Shown here one piece after another: positions 1 to 9,868 of a stretch of DNA of 64,000 nucleotides. The stretch comes from Bacillus sp. DTU_2020_1000418_1_SI_GHA_SEK_038. GTDB taxonomy: Bacteria; Bacillota; Bacilli; Bacillales; Cytobacillaceae. Under the pieces are notes generated by a model, which had not been told where the DNA came from, ran no database searches, and saw nothing but the letters and a program-made list of their open reading frames with translations. The position numbers and the translations under genes were made by a program. The stretch covers positions 2,976,001-3,040,000 of the forward strand of contig NZ_CP135435.1 in the NCBI RefSeq assembly GCF_032341175.1, read 5' to 3'. Within the stretch, counting starts at the first letter, position 1; each line of letters begins with the position of its first letter.

Positions 1-781
1 TCTCAGCCGCACCTGTTGGTGTGGGAGCACGTAAATCAGCCACAAAATCAGCAATGGTAAAATCGGTTTCATGTCCAACAGCAGAAATGATGGGAATTTG
101 CGAATGGAAAATGGCTTTTGCCACCTCTTCTTCATTAAAAGCCCAAAGCTCTTCAATCGAACCACCGCCACGCCCAATAATAAGCACATCTGCTTCATTT
201 AATTCATTGGCTAATTGTATTTGCTTCACAATAGATGGTGCCGCCTGTAACCCTTGGACAAGTGCAGGGAATATTGTGATATTTACTACAGGATAACGCC
301 TCTTAATCGTTGTTAATATATCACGGATTGCTGCTCCAGTTGGGGATGTTATAATACCGACTGTCTTTGGGAATTTAGGAATGGGTTTTTTATTTTGAGG
401 TGAAAAAATTCCTTCCTTTTCAAGCCGTTCTTTTAACTGTTCAAAGGCTAAATATAAATCGCCAATTCCGTCAGGATGCATTTCTTTAATGTAGATTTGA
501 TACTGGCCGCTTGGCTCATAAACGGTAAGATCACCTCTAATAAGAACCTTCATCCCATTTTCAGGCGAAAATTTCATTCCCCGATTATTGCTTGAAAACA
601 TAACAGCAAGAACGCGGGCCTTTTCATCCTTTAACGTAAAATACATATGACCGCTGGAATGCTGTTTAAAATTCGAAATTTCACCCTTTACCAAGACGTC
701 CTGCAAATGCGGGTCAGCATCAAATTTTCTCTTTATATATTTAGTAAGAGCATTCACTGTTAAATAGCGTTGGTCTTTCAT
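1..781 (-). CDS. xseA: Exodeoxyribonuclease VII large subunit, N-terminal part
   Basis: XseA pairs with XseB to degrade single-stranded DNA into acid-soluble oligonucleotides in the cytoplasm. The reading frame is open from an ATG at 781 to the window edge, giving 260 residues of the usual 440-450, so the C-terminus is missing only because the window ends. Visible are the N-terminal OB-fold (residues about 5-100, starting [17 protein letters not shown], with [16 protein letters not shown]) and the start of the catalytic region ([46 protein letters not shown]). An AGGAG ribosome-binding site lies 8-9 bases before the ATG. It is downstream of folD and nusB in the same orientation, as in other Bacillaceae, but a 303-bp gap with a palindromic repeat separates it from folD. 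Confidence 0.96.
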   Translation of the reverse strand, partial: MKDQRYLTVNALTKYIKRKFDADPHLQDVLVKGEISNFKQHSSGHMYFTLKDEKARVLAVMFSSNNRGMKFSPENGMKVLIRGDLTVYEPSGQYQIYIKEMHPDGIGDLYLAFEQLKERLEKEGIFSPQNKKPIPKFPKTVGIITSPTGAAIRDILTTIKRRYPVVNITIFPALVQGLQAAPSIVKQIQLANELNEADVLIIGRGGGSIEELWAFNEEEVAKAIFHSQIPIISAVGHETDFTIADFVADLRAPTPTGAAE

Positions 782-802
782 AATAATAATCTCCTTATAG
801 AA

Positions 803-921
803 ATGCGCAAGCACCTTGGTCACCCCCGACAAGCACAAGACGGGCCTCCCGGAAAGGTGAGCTCTACCTTTTTGGGAGGGCCGGCTTGTGACCTCGAGGG
901 GGTAGGTGCTGGAGCTAGACA
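803..921. repeat. Palindromic intergenic repeat, full copy 1
   Basis: This 120-bp element folds almost end to end. AGCACCT pairs with AGGTGCT, CCCCCGA with TCGAGGGGG, CAAGC with GCTTG, GGGCCTCCC with GGGAGGGCC, and AAAGGT with ACCTTT. It ends in GGAGCTAGACAG. A second full copy lies at 38,047-38,164 and short derivatives near 35,018 and 35,498. The 303-bp xseA-folD gap also holds an end-like piece (AGAAGCTAGACA) at 1,061-1,072 and nothing else I can identify. Confidence 0.85.
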
Positions 922-1084
922 GTTCTCAAATTTTGAAAAAAGTTTATTATCTTTAGTATACCAACAACAAAACTGCCCTTTCATTATAGATTTAGTTTCT
1001 TAAACCGTCACGTATAAAGCGTACAGTGTAAGAGGAACTAAAGCATCATTTGAAAAGGGCAGAAGCTAGACAATTTATTAATTT

Positions 1085-1948
1085 TTACTTTGCATTTTTT
1101 TGCTGAATGGACTTAGCCGCCTTTAATGTATTAAACATAAGCATTGTTATTGTCATTGGACCAACGCCGCCTGGTACAGGTGTAATATAGCTTGCTACTT
1201 CCTTCACTTCATCGAAGTCCACGTCTCCGCAAAGCTTACCTTCACTATTTCGGTTTATTCCAACATCGATAACGATAGCACCTTCCTTAACATGCTCCTT
1301 CGTTATGAAATTCACCTTACCAACAGCTGCCACAATAATATCTGCTTGTCTAGTAAATTTTTTCAAATCTGTTGTTTTAGAATGGCAATATGTAACCGTT
1401 GCATGCTTATTTAGGAATAACTGGCCTGCTGGTTTTCCTACAATATTACTGCGTCCTACGACAACCACATGCTTGCCTGAAATATCTACATTTATAAAAT
1501 CAAGCATTTCCATAACTCCATATGGGGTACATGGCAGAAACGCATCCTGTCCCGTCATCATTCTTCCAATATTAACGGGATGAAACCCATCTACATCTTT
1601 ATCCGGAGAAATGGTTTCAATTACTTTCACTTCATCAATATGATGAGGCAATGGCAATTGTACTAAAATCCCATGAATATTTGGGTCCTCATTAAGTTCT
1701 ATTACTTTCCCAAGAAGTTCTTCTTCACTTACCTCTTCAGGCAGCTCAATTAACTCCGAATGCATTCCAAGGTCCTTACAAGTTTTTTCTTTACTCGAGA
1801 CATATGTTCTTGATGCCTGGTTATTTCCGACTAAAATCACGGCAAGTCCCGGAATAATGCCTTCTTTTTTTAGTTTTTCTACCTCTTCAGCGATAAAGGT
1901 CTTTTTTTGTCTAGCTATTTCTTTTCCATCAATCAAATTCACAGTCAT
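1085..1948 (-). CDS. folD: Bifunctional methylenetetrahydrofolate dehydrogenase / methenyltetrahydrofolate cyclohydrolase
   Basis: FolD interconverts 5,10-methylene-, 5,10-methenyl- and 10-formyl-tetrahydrofolate using NADP in the cytoplasm, supplying one-carbon units for purines and formyl-Met. The 287-residue length is normal. The substrate-site segment with the catalytic lysine is [13 protein letters not shown] (about residues 50-62). Family signatures [12 protein letters not shown] (about 119), the Rossmann segment [16 protein letters not shown] (about 165) and [12 protein letters not shown] (about 260) are all present. The ATG follows GGGAGAAGATAAC. It lies 44 bp after nusB on the same strand, so the two are probably co-transcribed. 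The glycine cleavage genes in this window also generate methylene-THF. Confidence 0.97.
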   Translation of the reverse strand: MTVNLIDGKEIARQKKTFIAEEVEKLKKEGIIPGLAVILVGNNQASRTYVSSKEKTCKDLGMHSELIELPEEVSEEELLGKVIELNEDPNIHGILVQLPLPHHIDEVKVIETISPDKDVDGFHPVNIGRMMTGQDAFLPCTPYGVMEMLDFINVDISGKHVVVVGRSNIVGKPAGQLFLNKHATVTYCHSKTTDLKKFTRQADIIVAAVGKVNFITKEHVKEGAIVIDVGINRNSEGKLCGDVDFDEVKEVASYITPVPGGVGPMTITMLMFNTLKAAKSIQQKNAK

Positions 1949-1992
1949 GTTATCTTCTCCCTAAAAATTAATGAAAGGAACCTACTGACACA

Positions 1993-2379
1993 TTAAAGCT
2001 GATGCTTTATCTTGGAAAGAACACCATTTATAAACTTGCTTGATTGATCATCCCCATATAATTTTGCAATTTCAATTCCCTCGTCTATAACGACATTTTG
2101 GGGTGTATCCTTGCAAAATAAAAGCTCATAAACGGATAGTCTTAAAAGATTTCGATCAACTGTTGCCAATCTTTCCAATGTCCAATTTTCTAAATTTTTC
2201 TTAATTATTTCGTCAATAGCTTCTTTGTTTTCTACAACTCCATTGACAAGCTGATTAAGAAATTCATTGCTTGGCGCATTCTCTAAAACATGTTCAATGG
2301 CTGAGGCTGGATCTACTTCGCTTACATCAATTTGAAAAATGGCTTGTAATGCTTTTTCTCTTGCTGTTCTTCTTTTCAT
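1993..2379 (-). CDS. nusB: Transcription antitermination factor NusB
   Basis: NusB binds boxA RNA with NusE (S10) and promotes processive transcription of rRNA operons. The 128-residue protein has the family's all-helical pattern: MKRRTAREKALQAIFQ at the N-terminus, then LVNGVVENKEAIDEIIKKNLENW, then ERLATVDRNLLRLSVYELLF and NVVIDEGIEIAKLYGDDQSSKFINGVL. Start ATG at 2,379 follows AAAGGAG. It is the first gene of the nusB-folD-(xseA) block. The 286 bp upstream hold the yqhY terminator near 2,620-2,652 and otherwise AT-rich sequence, presumably with the nusB promoter. Confidence 0.96.
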   Translation of the reverse strand: MKRRTAREKALQAIFQIDVSEVDPASAIEHVLENAPSNEFLNQLVNGVVENKEAIDEIIKKNLENWTLERLATVDRNLLRLSVYELLFCKDTPQNVVIDEGIEIAKLYGDDQSSKFINGVLSKIKHQL

Positions 2380-2619
2380 TCTATTATTTACTCCTTTAAC
2401 AGGGAAAGTTTCAGTTGCAGCCTAAGTCTAATCACTCATTGCATTATTGTTATTATCATTTATGCCATTTAATTCTGTAAAAATACATTTTAAATAATAG
2501 CATAAGATTGTCCAATAAGCACTGAGTAAGAAAAATTTTCCCCATTAAGCCAAATACTTTATCCATAATAACTCTAGCAGAAAACAGAATAAATTTAAAC
2601 TATTGATAGACATTTAAGT

Positions 2620-2652
2620 AAAAAAGCCAAAGACAAATTTGTGTCTTTGGCC
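2620..2652 (-). terminator. Intrinsic terminator of accB-accC-yqhY
   Basis: A perfect 10-bp stem, GCCAAAGACA with TGTCTTTGGC, encloses a 6-base loop and is followed on the minus strand by a T run. It lies 14 bases after the yqhY stop and separates that operon from nusB. Confidence 0.9.
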
Positions 2653-2665
2653 TTTTGATTATCAA

Positions 2666-3070
2666 TTATATTTCTTGCTCGTACTCAACTGCTTGTTTTT
2701 GATTTTCAAAAACGATTCCAACAACATGAACATTTACTTCTTGTGCTTCTAGTGCAGTCATATTCAATAATGCTTGTCGGATATTGTCTTGAATTTTCTG
2801 GGCAACATTTGGAATGGAGACGCCGAATACCATTGAACAATATACATCTACCTTAATACCGTCCTCAGAAAGCTCGACTTTTACCCCTTTGCCATGATTT
2901 TTCTTCCCTAAACGTTCTACAACGCCTGTAGCGAAGTTTCCACGCATTTGCGCTACTCCTTCTACTTCTGATGCGGCAATTCCAGCAATGACTTCAATTA
3001 CTTCTGGAGCAATCTCAATTTTTCCTAATCCATTGTTTTCATGACTCATTTCTAGAATATTCTCGTTCAC
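2666..3070 (-). CDS. yqhY: Asp23/Gls24 family protein YqhY
   Basis: This is a 134-residue protein of the Asp23 (DUF322) family. In B. subtilis the orthologue is encoded with accBC and affects acetyl-CoA carboxylase activity. Conserved text includes LGKIEIAPEVIEVIAGIAAS and MRGNFATGVVERLGKKNHGK. I place the start at GTG 3,070, behind GGAGGTG with 6-base spacing. A longer frame begins at TTG 3,085, but that codon directly abuts the accC stop and lies inside the ribosome-binding region. It is the last gene of accB-accC-yqhY and precedes a strong terminator. Its biochemical function is not visible from the sequence. Confidence 0.92.
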   Translation of the reverse strand: MNENILEMSHENNGLGKIEIAPEVIEVIAGIAASEVEGVAQMRGNFATGVVERLGKKNHGKGVKVELSEDGIKVDVYCSMVFGVSIPNVAQKIQDNIRQALLNMTALEAQEVNVHVVGIVFENQKQAVEYEQEI

Positions 3071-3085
3071 CCTAAGCACCTCCAA

Positions 3086-4444
3086 TTAGTCTTCTCTCTG
3101 CATAACATTATACATTTCTAAAAATTTAGTGTTGAATTGACCATCCACAAATTTTTCATGACTAAGAAGCTTTAAATGGAATGGAATAGTTGTGTGCACA
3201 CCTTCAATAACAAACTCGCTTAATGCTCTTTTCATTCGGGCGATGGCTTCGTCCCTAGTTGCGCCATAGGTGATTACCTTTGCAATCATGGAGTCGTAAT
3301 AAGGGGGAATCATATATCCCGGATATGCCGCAGAATCAACACGAACTCCTAAACCGCCTGGAGGAAGATACATGTTAATTCTTCCTGCGGATGGCATAAA
3401 ATTCTTCTCTGGATTTTCTGCATTAATTCGGCATTCAATTGACCAGCCATTAAATGTAACATCCTTTTGCGAAAAATTCAGCTTTTCACCTGATGCCACT
3501 TTTATTTGTTCCTTTATTAAGTCAACTCCTGTTACCATTTCTGTAACTGGGTGCTCAACCTGAATCCGGGTATTCATTTCCATAAAGTAAAATTTGCGAT
3601 TCTGGTAATCATATATAAATTCTATCGTGCCAGCGCCTGTATAATCAACTGCTTTTGCAGCTTTTACGGCAGCATTTCCCATTTCTTCACGTGTTTCACC
3701 ATCTAATGCGGGAGATGGTGTTTCTTCTAATAGCTTTTGAAGACGTCTTTGAATCGAGCAGTCTCTTTCCCCTAGATGAACTGTGTTTCCGAATGTATCA
3801 GCTAAAACTTGAATTTCAACATGGCGGAAATCCTCAATATATTTCTCTAAATAAACACCAGGGTTGCCAAAAGCCGTTAAAGCTTCCTGCTGTGTTATGT
3901 TAATTCCCTTTACAAGCTCTTGCTCATTACGGGCAACGCGGATACCTTTTCCGCCGCCGCCTGCTGTAGCTTTAATAATAACTGGATATTCAATCTTGTT
4001 AGCAAGTTCAATAGCTTCCTCGATATCCTTAATAATTCCATTCGAACCAGGGACAATCGGTACGCCTGCTTCCTTCATTGTTTCTCTTGCAATATCCTTC
4101 GTTCCCATTTTCGTAATGGCTTCTGGCGTTGGCCCTACGAAAATAATATTACATTCACGGCATAGCTCTGCAAAATCTGCATTTTCCGCTAGGAAGCCAT
4201 AGCCTGGATGAATCGCATCACAATCGGTTAGCTTTGCGACACTAATGATATTGGTGAAATTTAGATAGCTATCTTTAGATGCTGTCGGTCCAATGCAATA
4301 TGCTTCATCGGCAAGCTGGACATGAAGAGCTTCTTTATCAGCCTCAGAAAAGACGGCGACCGTTTCAATCTCCATTTCACGGCAAGCACGAATGATCCGA
4401 ACAGCGATTTCTCCTCGGTTTGCAATTAGCAGTTTTTTAATCAT
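3086..4444 (-). CDS. accC: Acetyl-CoA carboxylase, biotin carboxylase subunit
   Basis: AccC carboxylates the biotin on AccB with ATP and bicarbonate, the first half-reaction of fatty-acid synthesis. The 452 residues match the usual length. The N-terminal domain starts [17 protein letters not shown]. The ATP-grasp domain has the glycine-rich loop [14 protein letters not shown] (about 160) and [17 protein letters not shown]. The catalytic/metal segment is [22 protein letters not shown] (about 285), given here as an interrupted family landmark: [14 protein letters not shown]. The C-terminal domain begins near [11 protein letters not shown]. It lies 14 bp downstream of accB on the same strand. 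Confidence 0.97.
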   Translation of the reverse strand: MIKKLLIANRGEIAVRIIRACREMEIETVAVFSEADKEALHVQLADEAYCIGPTASKDSYLNFTNIISVAKLTDCDAIHPGYGFLAENADFAELCRECNIIFVGPTPEAITKMGTKDIARETMKEAGVPIVPGSNGIIKDIEEAIELANKIEYPVIIKATAGGGGKGIRVARNEQELVKGINITQQEALTAFGNPGVYLEKYIEDFRHVEIQVLADTFGNTVHLGERDCSIQRRLQKLLEETPSPALDGETREEMGNAAVKAAKAVDYTGAGTIEFIYDYQNRKFYFMEMNTRIQVEHPVTEMVTGVDLIKEQIKVASGEKLNFSQKDVTFNGWSIECRINAENPEKNFMPSAGRINMYLPPGGLGVRVDSAAYPGYMIPPYYDSMIAKVITYGATRDEAIARMKRALSEFVIEGVHTTIPFHLKLLSHEKFVDGQFNTKFLEMYNVMQRED

Positions 4445-4458
4445 CCTGTTACCGCTCC

Positions 4459-4956
4459 TTATTCTGCTTTTACTAAAAATAATGGCTGGCCGTATTCTAC
4501 CAATTGCCCATCTTTAACTAGAACTTCAACAATTTCCCCATTGACTTCGGCTTCAATTTCATTGAAAAGTTTCATTGCTTCTACGATACAAACAATCGAG
4601 TCATTAGAAACCTTAGAGCCTGCCTTAACATATGGATCTGCATCTGGAGATGAGGATTGATAGAATGTACCAACCATTGGAGAAACAATTTTATGTAGGT
4701 TCTTCGTATTAACCTCTGCTTCCTTAACAGGTTCTTGAACAGCAGTTTCAACTGGAACCTGTTGAACAGCTGCAGTTTGTACTGGCTGTGGAACTTGAAC
4801 TTCCTGGGCTGAAATCTTGTCTGGCTGAACAACAACTGCTTCAGCCGTTTTCTTTTTCATTTTAATTTTTGATCCTTCATGCTCATATACAAATTCATCA
4901 ATATTTGACTGATCGACAAGCTTAATAAGCTCACGAATTTCTTGTACTTTTAACAT
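4459..4956 (-). CDS. accB: Acetyl-CoA carboxylase, biotin carboxyl carrier protein
   Basis: AccB carries biotin between the carboxylase and carboxyltransferase active sites. The 165-residue protein has an N-terminal helical region ([19 protein letters not shown]), a Pro/Gln/Val-rich flexible linker at about residues 45-80 and a C-terminal biotinyl domain. The biotinylated lysine is in [14 protein letters not shown] near residue 131. I chose ATG 4,956, behind AGGGGTG, rather than the in-frame GTG three codons earlier, which sits inside the ribosome-binding site. It is the first gene of accB-accC-yqhY. The 299-bp gap to the divergent chemoreceptor-like gene must hold its promoter, but I could not assign boxes with confidence. 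Confidence 0.95.
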   Translation of the reverse strand: MLKVQEIRELIKLVDQSNIDEFVYEHEGSKIKMKKKTAEAVVVQPDKISAQEVQVPQPVQTAAVQQVPVETAVQEPVKEAEVNTKNLHKIVSPMVGTFYQSSSPDADPYVKAGSKVSNDSIVCIVEAMKLFNEIEAEVNGEIVEVLVKDGQLVEYGQPLFLVKAE

Positions 4957-5255
4957 ATTGGGCACCCCTTGTTTTCACTTGAGCTCAAATATTCCAGGCA
5001 ATTTCTCCTGATAAATAACGAACCCGTAAGAATAATTTATGACTAGCTACTAATATCATACGATAAAATCTTATTGAAATTCAATCATGTATTACGACTA
5101 TGAATAATAATTATGCCCAATTACCCTCTTCTCTACGATTATTTTCCACTTTTTCAAGTCATATGTTAAAAATTCGTGAGTTTCCTCAGAGGAATTTCAC
5201 AAAAAATAGCGAAATAATAATCCAAATGGACCAGGAATAGAGGAGAAGGTGGAAA

Positions 5256-6737
5256 ATGAGTTCGATAAATGAGATAAAAAGAGATGATTTAATTCGAAAA
5301 AATTCCTTAATTATCAAAGCAGCCTTAGTATGTGTCGTTCTTGCTGCCATTGTCGATATTGTAATGAAGAAGGATTTGGCAGTCATTCTTTCTATTATAA
5401 TTGCCGGAGGAGCAGGCATCGGAATTGTTTCTATAATGCATTATCTAAAAAAAGGAATATCTCTCATTCCATATTTAGCTATTCTAATAGTCTCAATCGT
5501 AATGTTTGTCATAATGGAAAATAGTGTATCCCCGACAGCGTATTTTTTAATTTATTTCGTTGTTGCTATGGCCGCTATTTATATGCAGCGAAATATCCTT
5601 TTGCTTGCTTTTGTTCTTGGCTTAGCGGTGATAACTGTTTTCACTTTTTTACATCACGATCAACTGCCTCTTGAAATGAAAAATTATGTGACTATTTATT
5701 TACTTTATTTTCTCGTAACTATTCTGCTATTCTTCCAGCTAATCTTATCTAATAAACTATCGGAACATATTGTTTCGGCACAAATCGAGACCCAATTATT
5801 ATTAGAAAATAATATTAAAATGAAAAAGACAGTCCATAATAGTTCAACAGACCTTTATTCCATGATTGAAAATGTGAAACAATTGAGTCAGGAAAATTAT
5901 GAGGCAGCTGTAGAAATGAGCCAGTCCATTGCTGAAATTTCCTCAGGTATTCAATTCCAAACTGATACTGTTCTTGACATTACCTATTCACTTGAACGTG
6001 CCAATCAACTAACAGATCGTGCAAGTTTGCTTATTGAAAAACTTCATAATGATTCTATTGAGGCTGAGCAAATCACAGAAAAGGGACGTTCTCTCGTTCA
6101 TCATTTAAGAAATAATTTAGAGCATTCCTATAATGAGATACATAAAGTTTATAATGAAATTTCCTCACTTGCCAATCTTGTGAATGAAACTTCCAATTTT
6201 TCAGCCAGCATTCGTGCAATAGCTGAGCAAACGAACCTTTTGGCACTCAATGCATCCATAGAAGCAGCAAGAGCCGGTGAAAGCGGAAAGGGCTTTGCGG
6301 TTGTTGCAGAAGAAGTAAGAAAGCTAGCTGATACAACTGGAAAAACAGCCAAACAAATCACTGACAATCTTAATAGAATTATGATGAATACAGAAGAGAC
6401 GAAAAACAATGTTCAATTAGCAGGGAATAAAGTTAGCAGCAATCTTACGCTTTCAGATGAAACACATGAAGCATTTCAAGATGTATATCAAAAATTTAAT
6501 TTTTTAAAAGAAGATATTTCAAGCTATGACTTCCTTACAAAAGAAATAAATGAATCATCTAAGTCCATCAGTAAGTCTGCTAACGAATTCAGTGCGGTGA
6601 TCGAACAAACTTGCTCTGCCTTACAAGAGCTTTCCTCGACAGTTAGTTTGCAGACACAACACCATAATCATTTAGTTCATGTGGCAGTAAATGCAAATAA
6701 ATCAATGGAAGAATTGATTAAACTGCAGGGAAAATAG
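5256..6737 (+). CDS. Methyl-accepting chemotaxis-like membrane protein without sensor domain
   Basis: The 493-residue protein has about six hydrophobic segments in residues 18-163 (for example [20 protein letters not shown] and [16 protein letters not shown]), then a long helical cytoplasmic part. The chemoreceptor hairpin tip is clear near residues 318-350: [20 protein letters not shown], then [20 protein letters not shown]. There is no extracellular ligand-binding domain and no obvious HAMP domain between the last membrane segment and the signalling domain. It could signal to CheA/CheW in response to a membrane-sensed state, but no ligand can be inferred. It is a single gene on the strand opposite to its neighbours, between accB and spoIIIAH, which suggests insertion into an otherwise conserved order. 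Confidence 0.85.
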   Translation: MSSINEIKRDDLIRKNSLIIKAALVCVVLAAIVDIVMKKDLAVILSIIIAGGAGIGIVSIMHYLKKGISLIPYLAILIVSIVMFVIMENSVSPTAYFLIYFVVAMAAIYMQRNILLLAFVLGLAVITVFTFLHHDQLPLEMKNYVTIYLLYFLVTILLFFQLILSNKLSEHIVSAQIETQLLLENNIKMKKTVHNSSTDLYSMIENVKQLSQENYEAAVEMSQSIAEISSGIQFQTDTVLDITYSLERANQLTDRASLLIEKLHNDSIEAEQITEKGRSLVHHLRNNLEHSYNEIHKVYNEISSLANLVNETSNFSASIRAIAEQTNLLALNASIEAARAGESGKGFAVVAEEVRKLADTTGKTAKQITDNLNRIMMNTEETKNNVQLAGNKVSSNLTLSDETHEAFQDVYQKFNFLKEDISSYDFLTKEINESSKSISKSANEFSAVIEQTCSALQELSSTVSLQTQHHNHLVHVAVNANKSMEELIKLQGK

Positions 6738-6768
6738 CGGACCCATATGGGTTCCGCTATTTTTTTGA
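6733..6768 (+). terminator. Terminator after the MCP-like gene
   Basis: ATAGCGG and CCGCTAT pair around an inner CCC-ATAT-GGG, followed by seven T. The stem begins at the MCP-like stop codon. It ends before spoIIIAH, which converges from the other strand. Confidence 0.88.
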
Positions 6769-6781
6769 TGTATAATCTATA

Positions 6782-7324
6782 TTACTTTGGAGCTTTAAAT
6801 TCTACTGTTACTGCCTGAAGACCGCCAATTTCGTTATTAACTTCACGAATAATGTCGTTTGCGGCTGAACGGGAAAGTTCTTTCGCTTTCACAGTCACAC
6901 GAACATTTTTCCCCTCTGCACGTACTAGTACATCTTCGTAATTCATGGCACGAATTAATGTTTCTAGCATTTCTTCTTTTTTAGCTAGGGCATCAAGCAG
7001 GTCAATCTGATCCTTTGCCGCGCTGATTTCCTCGGCAGGAAGCTCTGTATTAGCCATCTTAGCCGTTAACTCTTCAATCATTTTACTGCGCTCATCATTT
7101 AACTTCAGGCGTAATGCTTCAAACATTTCATCTCCAGATGCATTAGTAATAATTGCACTATCATCTAAATTCTCTACTGCTGTTTCATTTGACTGCTGGG
7201 CTTCCTCAGTCGGATTTGCTAGATTATTTCCATTTTGCTCTGGTGATGTAATATAGTACACCGACAATACAACGACTAGGCTTAGCATAGTTAATAACCA
7301 GACAGTTTGTTTTTTTAATAACAT
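6782..7324 (-). CDS. spoIIIAH: Stage III sporulation protein AH
   Basis: SpoIIIAH is the mother-cell membrane ring protein that binds forespore SpoIIQ across the engulfment space. The 180-residue protein has one N-terminal membrane anchor (VWLLTMLSLVVVLSVYYI), an acidic linker, then a soluble domain at about residues 60-180 ending GLQAVTVEFKAPK, which corresponds to the YscJ/FliF-like ring fold of the family. It is shorter than the B. subtilis protein (about 218 residues), mainly in the linker. ATG 7,324 follows GGGGGAATAATAG. It is the last gene of the eight-gene operon, three bases after spoIIIAG. Confidence 0.94.
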   Translation of the reverse strand: MLLKKQTVWLLTMLSLVVVLSVYYITSPEQNGNNLANPTEEAQQSNETAVENLDDSAIITNASGDEMFEALRLKLNDERSKMIEELTAKMANTELPAEEISAAKDQIDLLDALAKKEEMLETLIRAMNYEDVLVRAEGKNVRVTVKAKELSRSAANDIIREVNNEIGGLQAVTVEFKAPK

Positions 7325-7327
7325 CTA

Positions 7328-7996
7328 TTATTCCCCCTTAGTTTTTTTAGGCATGACAGCAACTCTATGACTAGGAACATCTAGTGCTCTTGTTACCGCC
7401 TCAATAATCCAGCCTTTTACTGTTATATTTTCAGCACCTTTTGCAACAACTAGAACTCCTCTTATTTTGGGCTTCTTCGTTTCTAGTACAATCGGAACCT
7501 CTTCTTCTCCCCTTCTTGTAATCACCAGATGCTCTTCGTTCGAAATATCCTCGACATTTCTCTTACCGCCTTCACGATCGGTTTCGTCAGTAACTTGAGT
7601 TTTGCTAGTCCTGTTCTTCTCGAGGACCTTCGCTTCAGTCGCATCTACATTAACGACCACTGTCACATCGTCTACTCCAACGATAGTATCAAGTGCTTCT
7701 TTCAACTGGGCTTCATAAGCCCGTTCATAAGCAGCAATCATGTCATTGCCTGCCTTCTGCTTCTGGCCAAATGCTGGAATATCCTCTTCCTCATTCGTTT
7801 TTTGATTATTATTCATAACAGGTATGTTTGAATTCGAAGACTTGTCATTAAAGAACATATTGCTAATTAGCATAATGGCTGCTCCAAAGAGGAGGACAAG
7901 AAGCAAATATTGATACTTCCCAGGCTTTTTATCAGGCTGATCATCTTTGGAAAGCCATTTTTTCAATAATGTTAAAGGCCCTTTATCTTTATCCAT
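7328..7996 (-). CDS. spoIIIAG: Stage III sporulation protein AG
   Basis: SpoIIIAG forms a large ring in the mother-cell membrane as part of the SpoIIIA-SpoIIQ channel needed for late forespore gene expression. The 222 residues comprise a short cytoplasmic N-terminus, one membrane segment (YLLLVLLFGAAIMLISNMFF, about 29-48), a variable linker and a periplasm-like domain with VGVDDVTVVVNVDATEAKV and IRGVLVVAKGAENITVK, typical of the ring-building motif. The ATG overlaps the last codons of spoIIIAF by 8 bases, indicating translational coupling. Confidence 0.95.
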   Translation of the reverse strand: MDKDKGPLTLLKKWLSKDDQPDKKPGKYQYLLLVLLFGAAIMLISNMFFNDKSSNSNIPVMNNNQKTNEEEDIPAFGQKQKAGNDMIAAYERAYEAQLKEALDTIVGVDDVTVVVNVDATEAKVLEKNRTSKTQVTDETDREGGKRNVEDISNEEHLVITRRGEEEVPIVLETKKPKIRGVLVVAKGAENITVKGWIIEAVTRALDVPSHRVAVMPKKTKGE

Positions 7997-8618
7997 CCTT
8001 TTTCAACTTCCCTCCTTCTACCCGAACTTCAATTTTTTCTTCATTCATATTCCATTTTTCCGCTAATAGAGAGGCAATTTTTTCAGTTTCACTAGTTGGA
8101 TTGTTCGAAGGAAGAGATTCCCGCGTATTGATTTCGACTTTTTTAACGACTTCAACAGCTTCCTTTGTTTCTGCTTTAGCCTTCAACTGGACTGTTACCT
8201 TAAGAAGGTTTTCCGGGAAAGTGCTATCGGCTTTTTCATCAACTTCAACAGCAATTCTTGAAATTTCTAATTGATACTGTGCCATCAGCTCCTCTTCAGC
8301 TAGTTTTTCTAATTGGACAGCCATGTCTTCTAGAATATATGCATCTTGCCAGGCTTGTATTTCTCTTTTCTTCATTTCAATTGAATTTTCTAAGTTTTTT
8401 TCTCCAGGACCCTCGATTGCTGGTACAGATGCGAGCACTTTTTCGAAATCATTCGAAATGAGCTTTAAGACAGGTGTTAAAATAACGGCAATAAGTAATA
8501 GCCCTGTCACCATTTTTGTGTACTTTTGCAAATTTGAATTTGGAAGCAGCATGTCGATCACTGTTGCTAATAAGACAAACAAAATAATATTTGTAATCCA
8601 TTCCTTAATAAAATCCAT
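7989..8618 (-). CDS. spoIIIAF: Stage III sporulation protein AF
   Basis: This is a membrane protein of the SpoIIIA complex. Two hydrophobic segments occupy residues about 5-27 (WITNIILFVLLATVIDMLL) and 36-55 (MVTGLLLIAVILTPVLKLI). A soluble domain of about 140 residues follows; the family's soluble part resembles a ring-building motif. I use ATG 8,618 behind GGAGG with 9-base spacing instead of an in-frame TTG two codons upstream. The gene overlaps spoIIIAG at its end and follows spoIIIAE by 13 bases. Confidence 0.93.
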   Translation of the reverse strand: MDFIKEWITNIILFVLLATVIDMLLPNSNLQKYTKMVTGLLLIAVILTPVLKLISNDFEKVLASVPAIEGPGEKNLENSIEMKKREIQAWQDAYILEDMAVQLEKLAEEELMAQYQLEISRIAVEVDEKADSTFPENLLKVTVQLKAKAETKEAVEVVKKVEINTRESLPSNNPTSETEKIASLLAEKWNMNEEKIEVRVEGGKLKKDG

Positions 8619-8631
8619 TTGCAATAACCTC

Positions 8632-9831
8632 CTACCTGACCATCATCGTCAAGTTTCCAGCTGCAATGATTACAGTGATACTTAGAAAGAACATAAGGGA
8701 AACAACGGCTAGTGCAGCAAATACATAGATGACACTTTTACTAATAATGTCAAGGCAGGAGATAATAGGCCCGCCGCCTAAAGGCTGTAAAATAGCAGCT
8801 GCAAATTTATAAATGAACGCAATCATGAGAATTTTGATTGCAGGGAATGCCGCAATAAGAATTAAGATAGCCACACCAGCAATTCCGACAGTGTTTTTTA
8901 GTAAAACAGAGGCGCTGATGACTGTATCTGTTGCGTCTGTGAACATTCTGCCTATAACAGGTATGAAATTGCCGGTAATAAATTTAGCCGTCCTAATCGC
9001 CACTCCATCTGTTACAGCAGCAGATGCTCCTTGAACGGAAATTACTCCTAAGAATACGGTTAAGAACAGACCAAGCAGGGCAATACTCCAATTTCGCAGT
9101 AAATTTGCAAGCTGAGTTACCTTGTAGTGATCAGACATGATACTGACAATACTGAGCAATGCCGATAGAAATAATAATGGCAATACAACATATTGAATTA
9201 GTAAACCGCTTATATTCATTAAAAATAGAATGACTGGATGGAAAAACGCAGCGGATACAAGCCCTCCAGATGAGGCGATTAAAGCGAGTAATAATGGTAT
9301 TAGCGCAAGAATAAAAGAAATCATCGTATCAATTGCTTCCTGAGTATAGCTGATGGCTATATGGAAACTGTTTAGTGCAAGGATGATTAAAACCATAAAT
9401 ACAATCGCATATGCCGCCTTGCTTACCGTGCTCTTTTCGAAGGAGTTTTGCAGCGATTGCAGAAACATGCTGAATATTGTAAGCAATATGAGTGAGCCTA
9501 ATAGTTTTCCATTGACAATAAATTCATGGAAGATGAATTTCATGAACCCTGAAGTCCAGTCTTTAAAGGAAAATTTCTTCTCCCCTTTTAGAAATTCATA
9601 TAATGTGCCTTTCTGACTTTCAGGCAAAAAGCCTCCATACTCGGTGCTAATTTTTTCCCAGAAGCTTTTTAATTCATCGATATTGAGAGAATCAAGCTGT
9701 GAATTAACAAGTGCTTGCGGACTAATTGTATTGTTTACTTCTTCTGTTTGCGGAGAGGCTTGTACACTTGGTATTAGTAAAAAGAAGAATAGTAGATTGA
9801 GAAATAATATTTTCTGCAGCCGTTGCTCCAT
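8632..9831 (-). CDS. spoIIIAE: Stage III sporulation protein AE
   Basis: SpoIIIAE is the polytopic membrane core of the SpoIIIA complex and may be its transmembrane channel component. The 399 residues start with a signal-like segment (ILFLNLLFFFLLIPSVQAS) and then a Gln/Glu-rich soluble stretch. From about residue 100 there are seven or so long hydrophobic segments with family text such as LLTIFSMFLQSLQNSFEKST and PLGGGPIISCLD. ATG 9,831 follows GAGGTG. It lies 37 bp after spoIIIAD in the same operon. Confidence 0.95.
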   Translation of the reverse strand: MEQRLQKILFLNLLFFFLLIPSVQASPQTEEVNNTISPQALVNSQLDSLNIDELKSFWEKISTEYGGFLPESQKGTLYEFLKGEKKFSFKDWTSGFMKFIFHEFIVNGKLLGSLILLTIFSMFLQSLQNSFEKSTVSKAAYAIVFMVLIILALNSFHIAISYTQEAIDTMISFILALIPLLLALIASSGGLVSAAFFHPVILFLMNISGLLIQYVVLPLLFLSALLSIVSIMSDHYKVTQLANLLRNWSIALLGLFLTVFLGVISVQGASAAVTDGVAIRTAKFITGNFIPVIGRMFTDATDTVISASVLLKNTVGIAGVAILILIAAFPAIKILMIAFIYKFAAAILQPLGGGPIISCLDIISKSVIYVFAALAVVSLMFFLSITVIIAAGNLTMMVR

Positions 9832-9868
9832 CCGTTACACCTCATTTAAGAAAAATGCCGCGCATCTA

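Noticed and set aside
5020..5090. A possible FapR-like operator (TTAGTAGCTAGTC) before accB.
   Set aside because: Only half of the palindrome resembles the consensus and accBC is not a known FapR target in B. subtilis.
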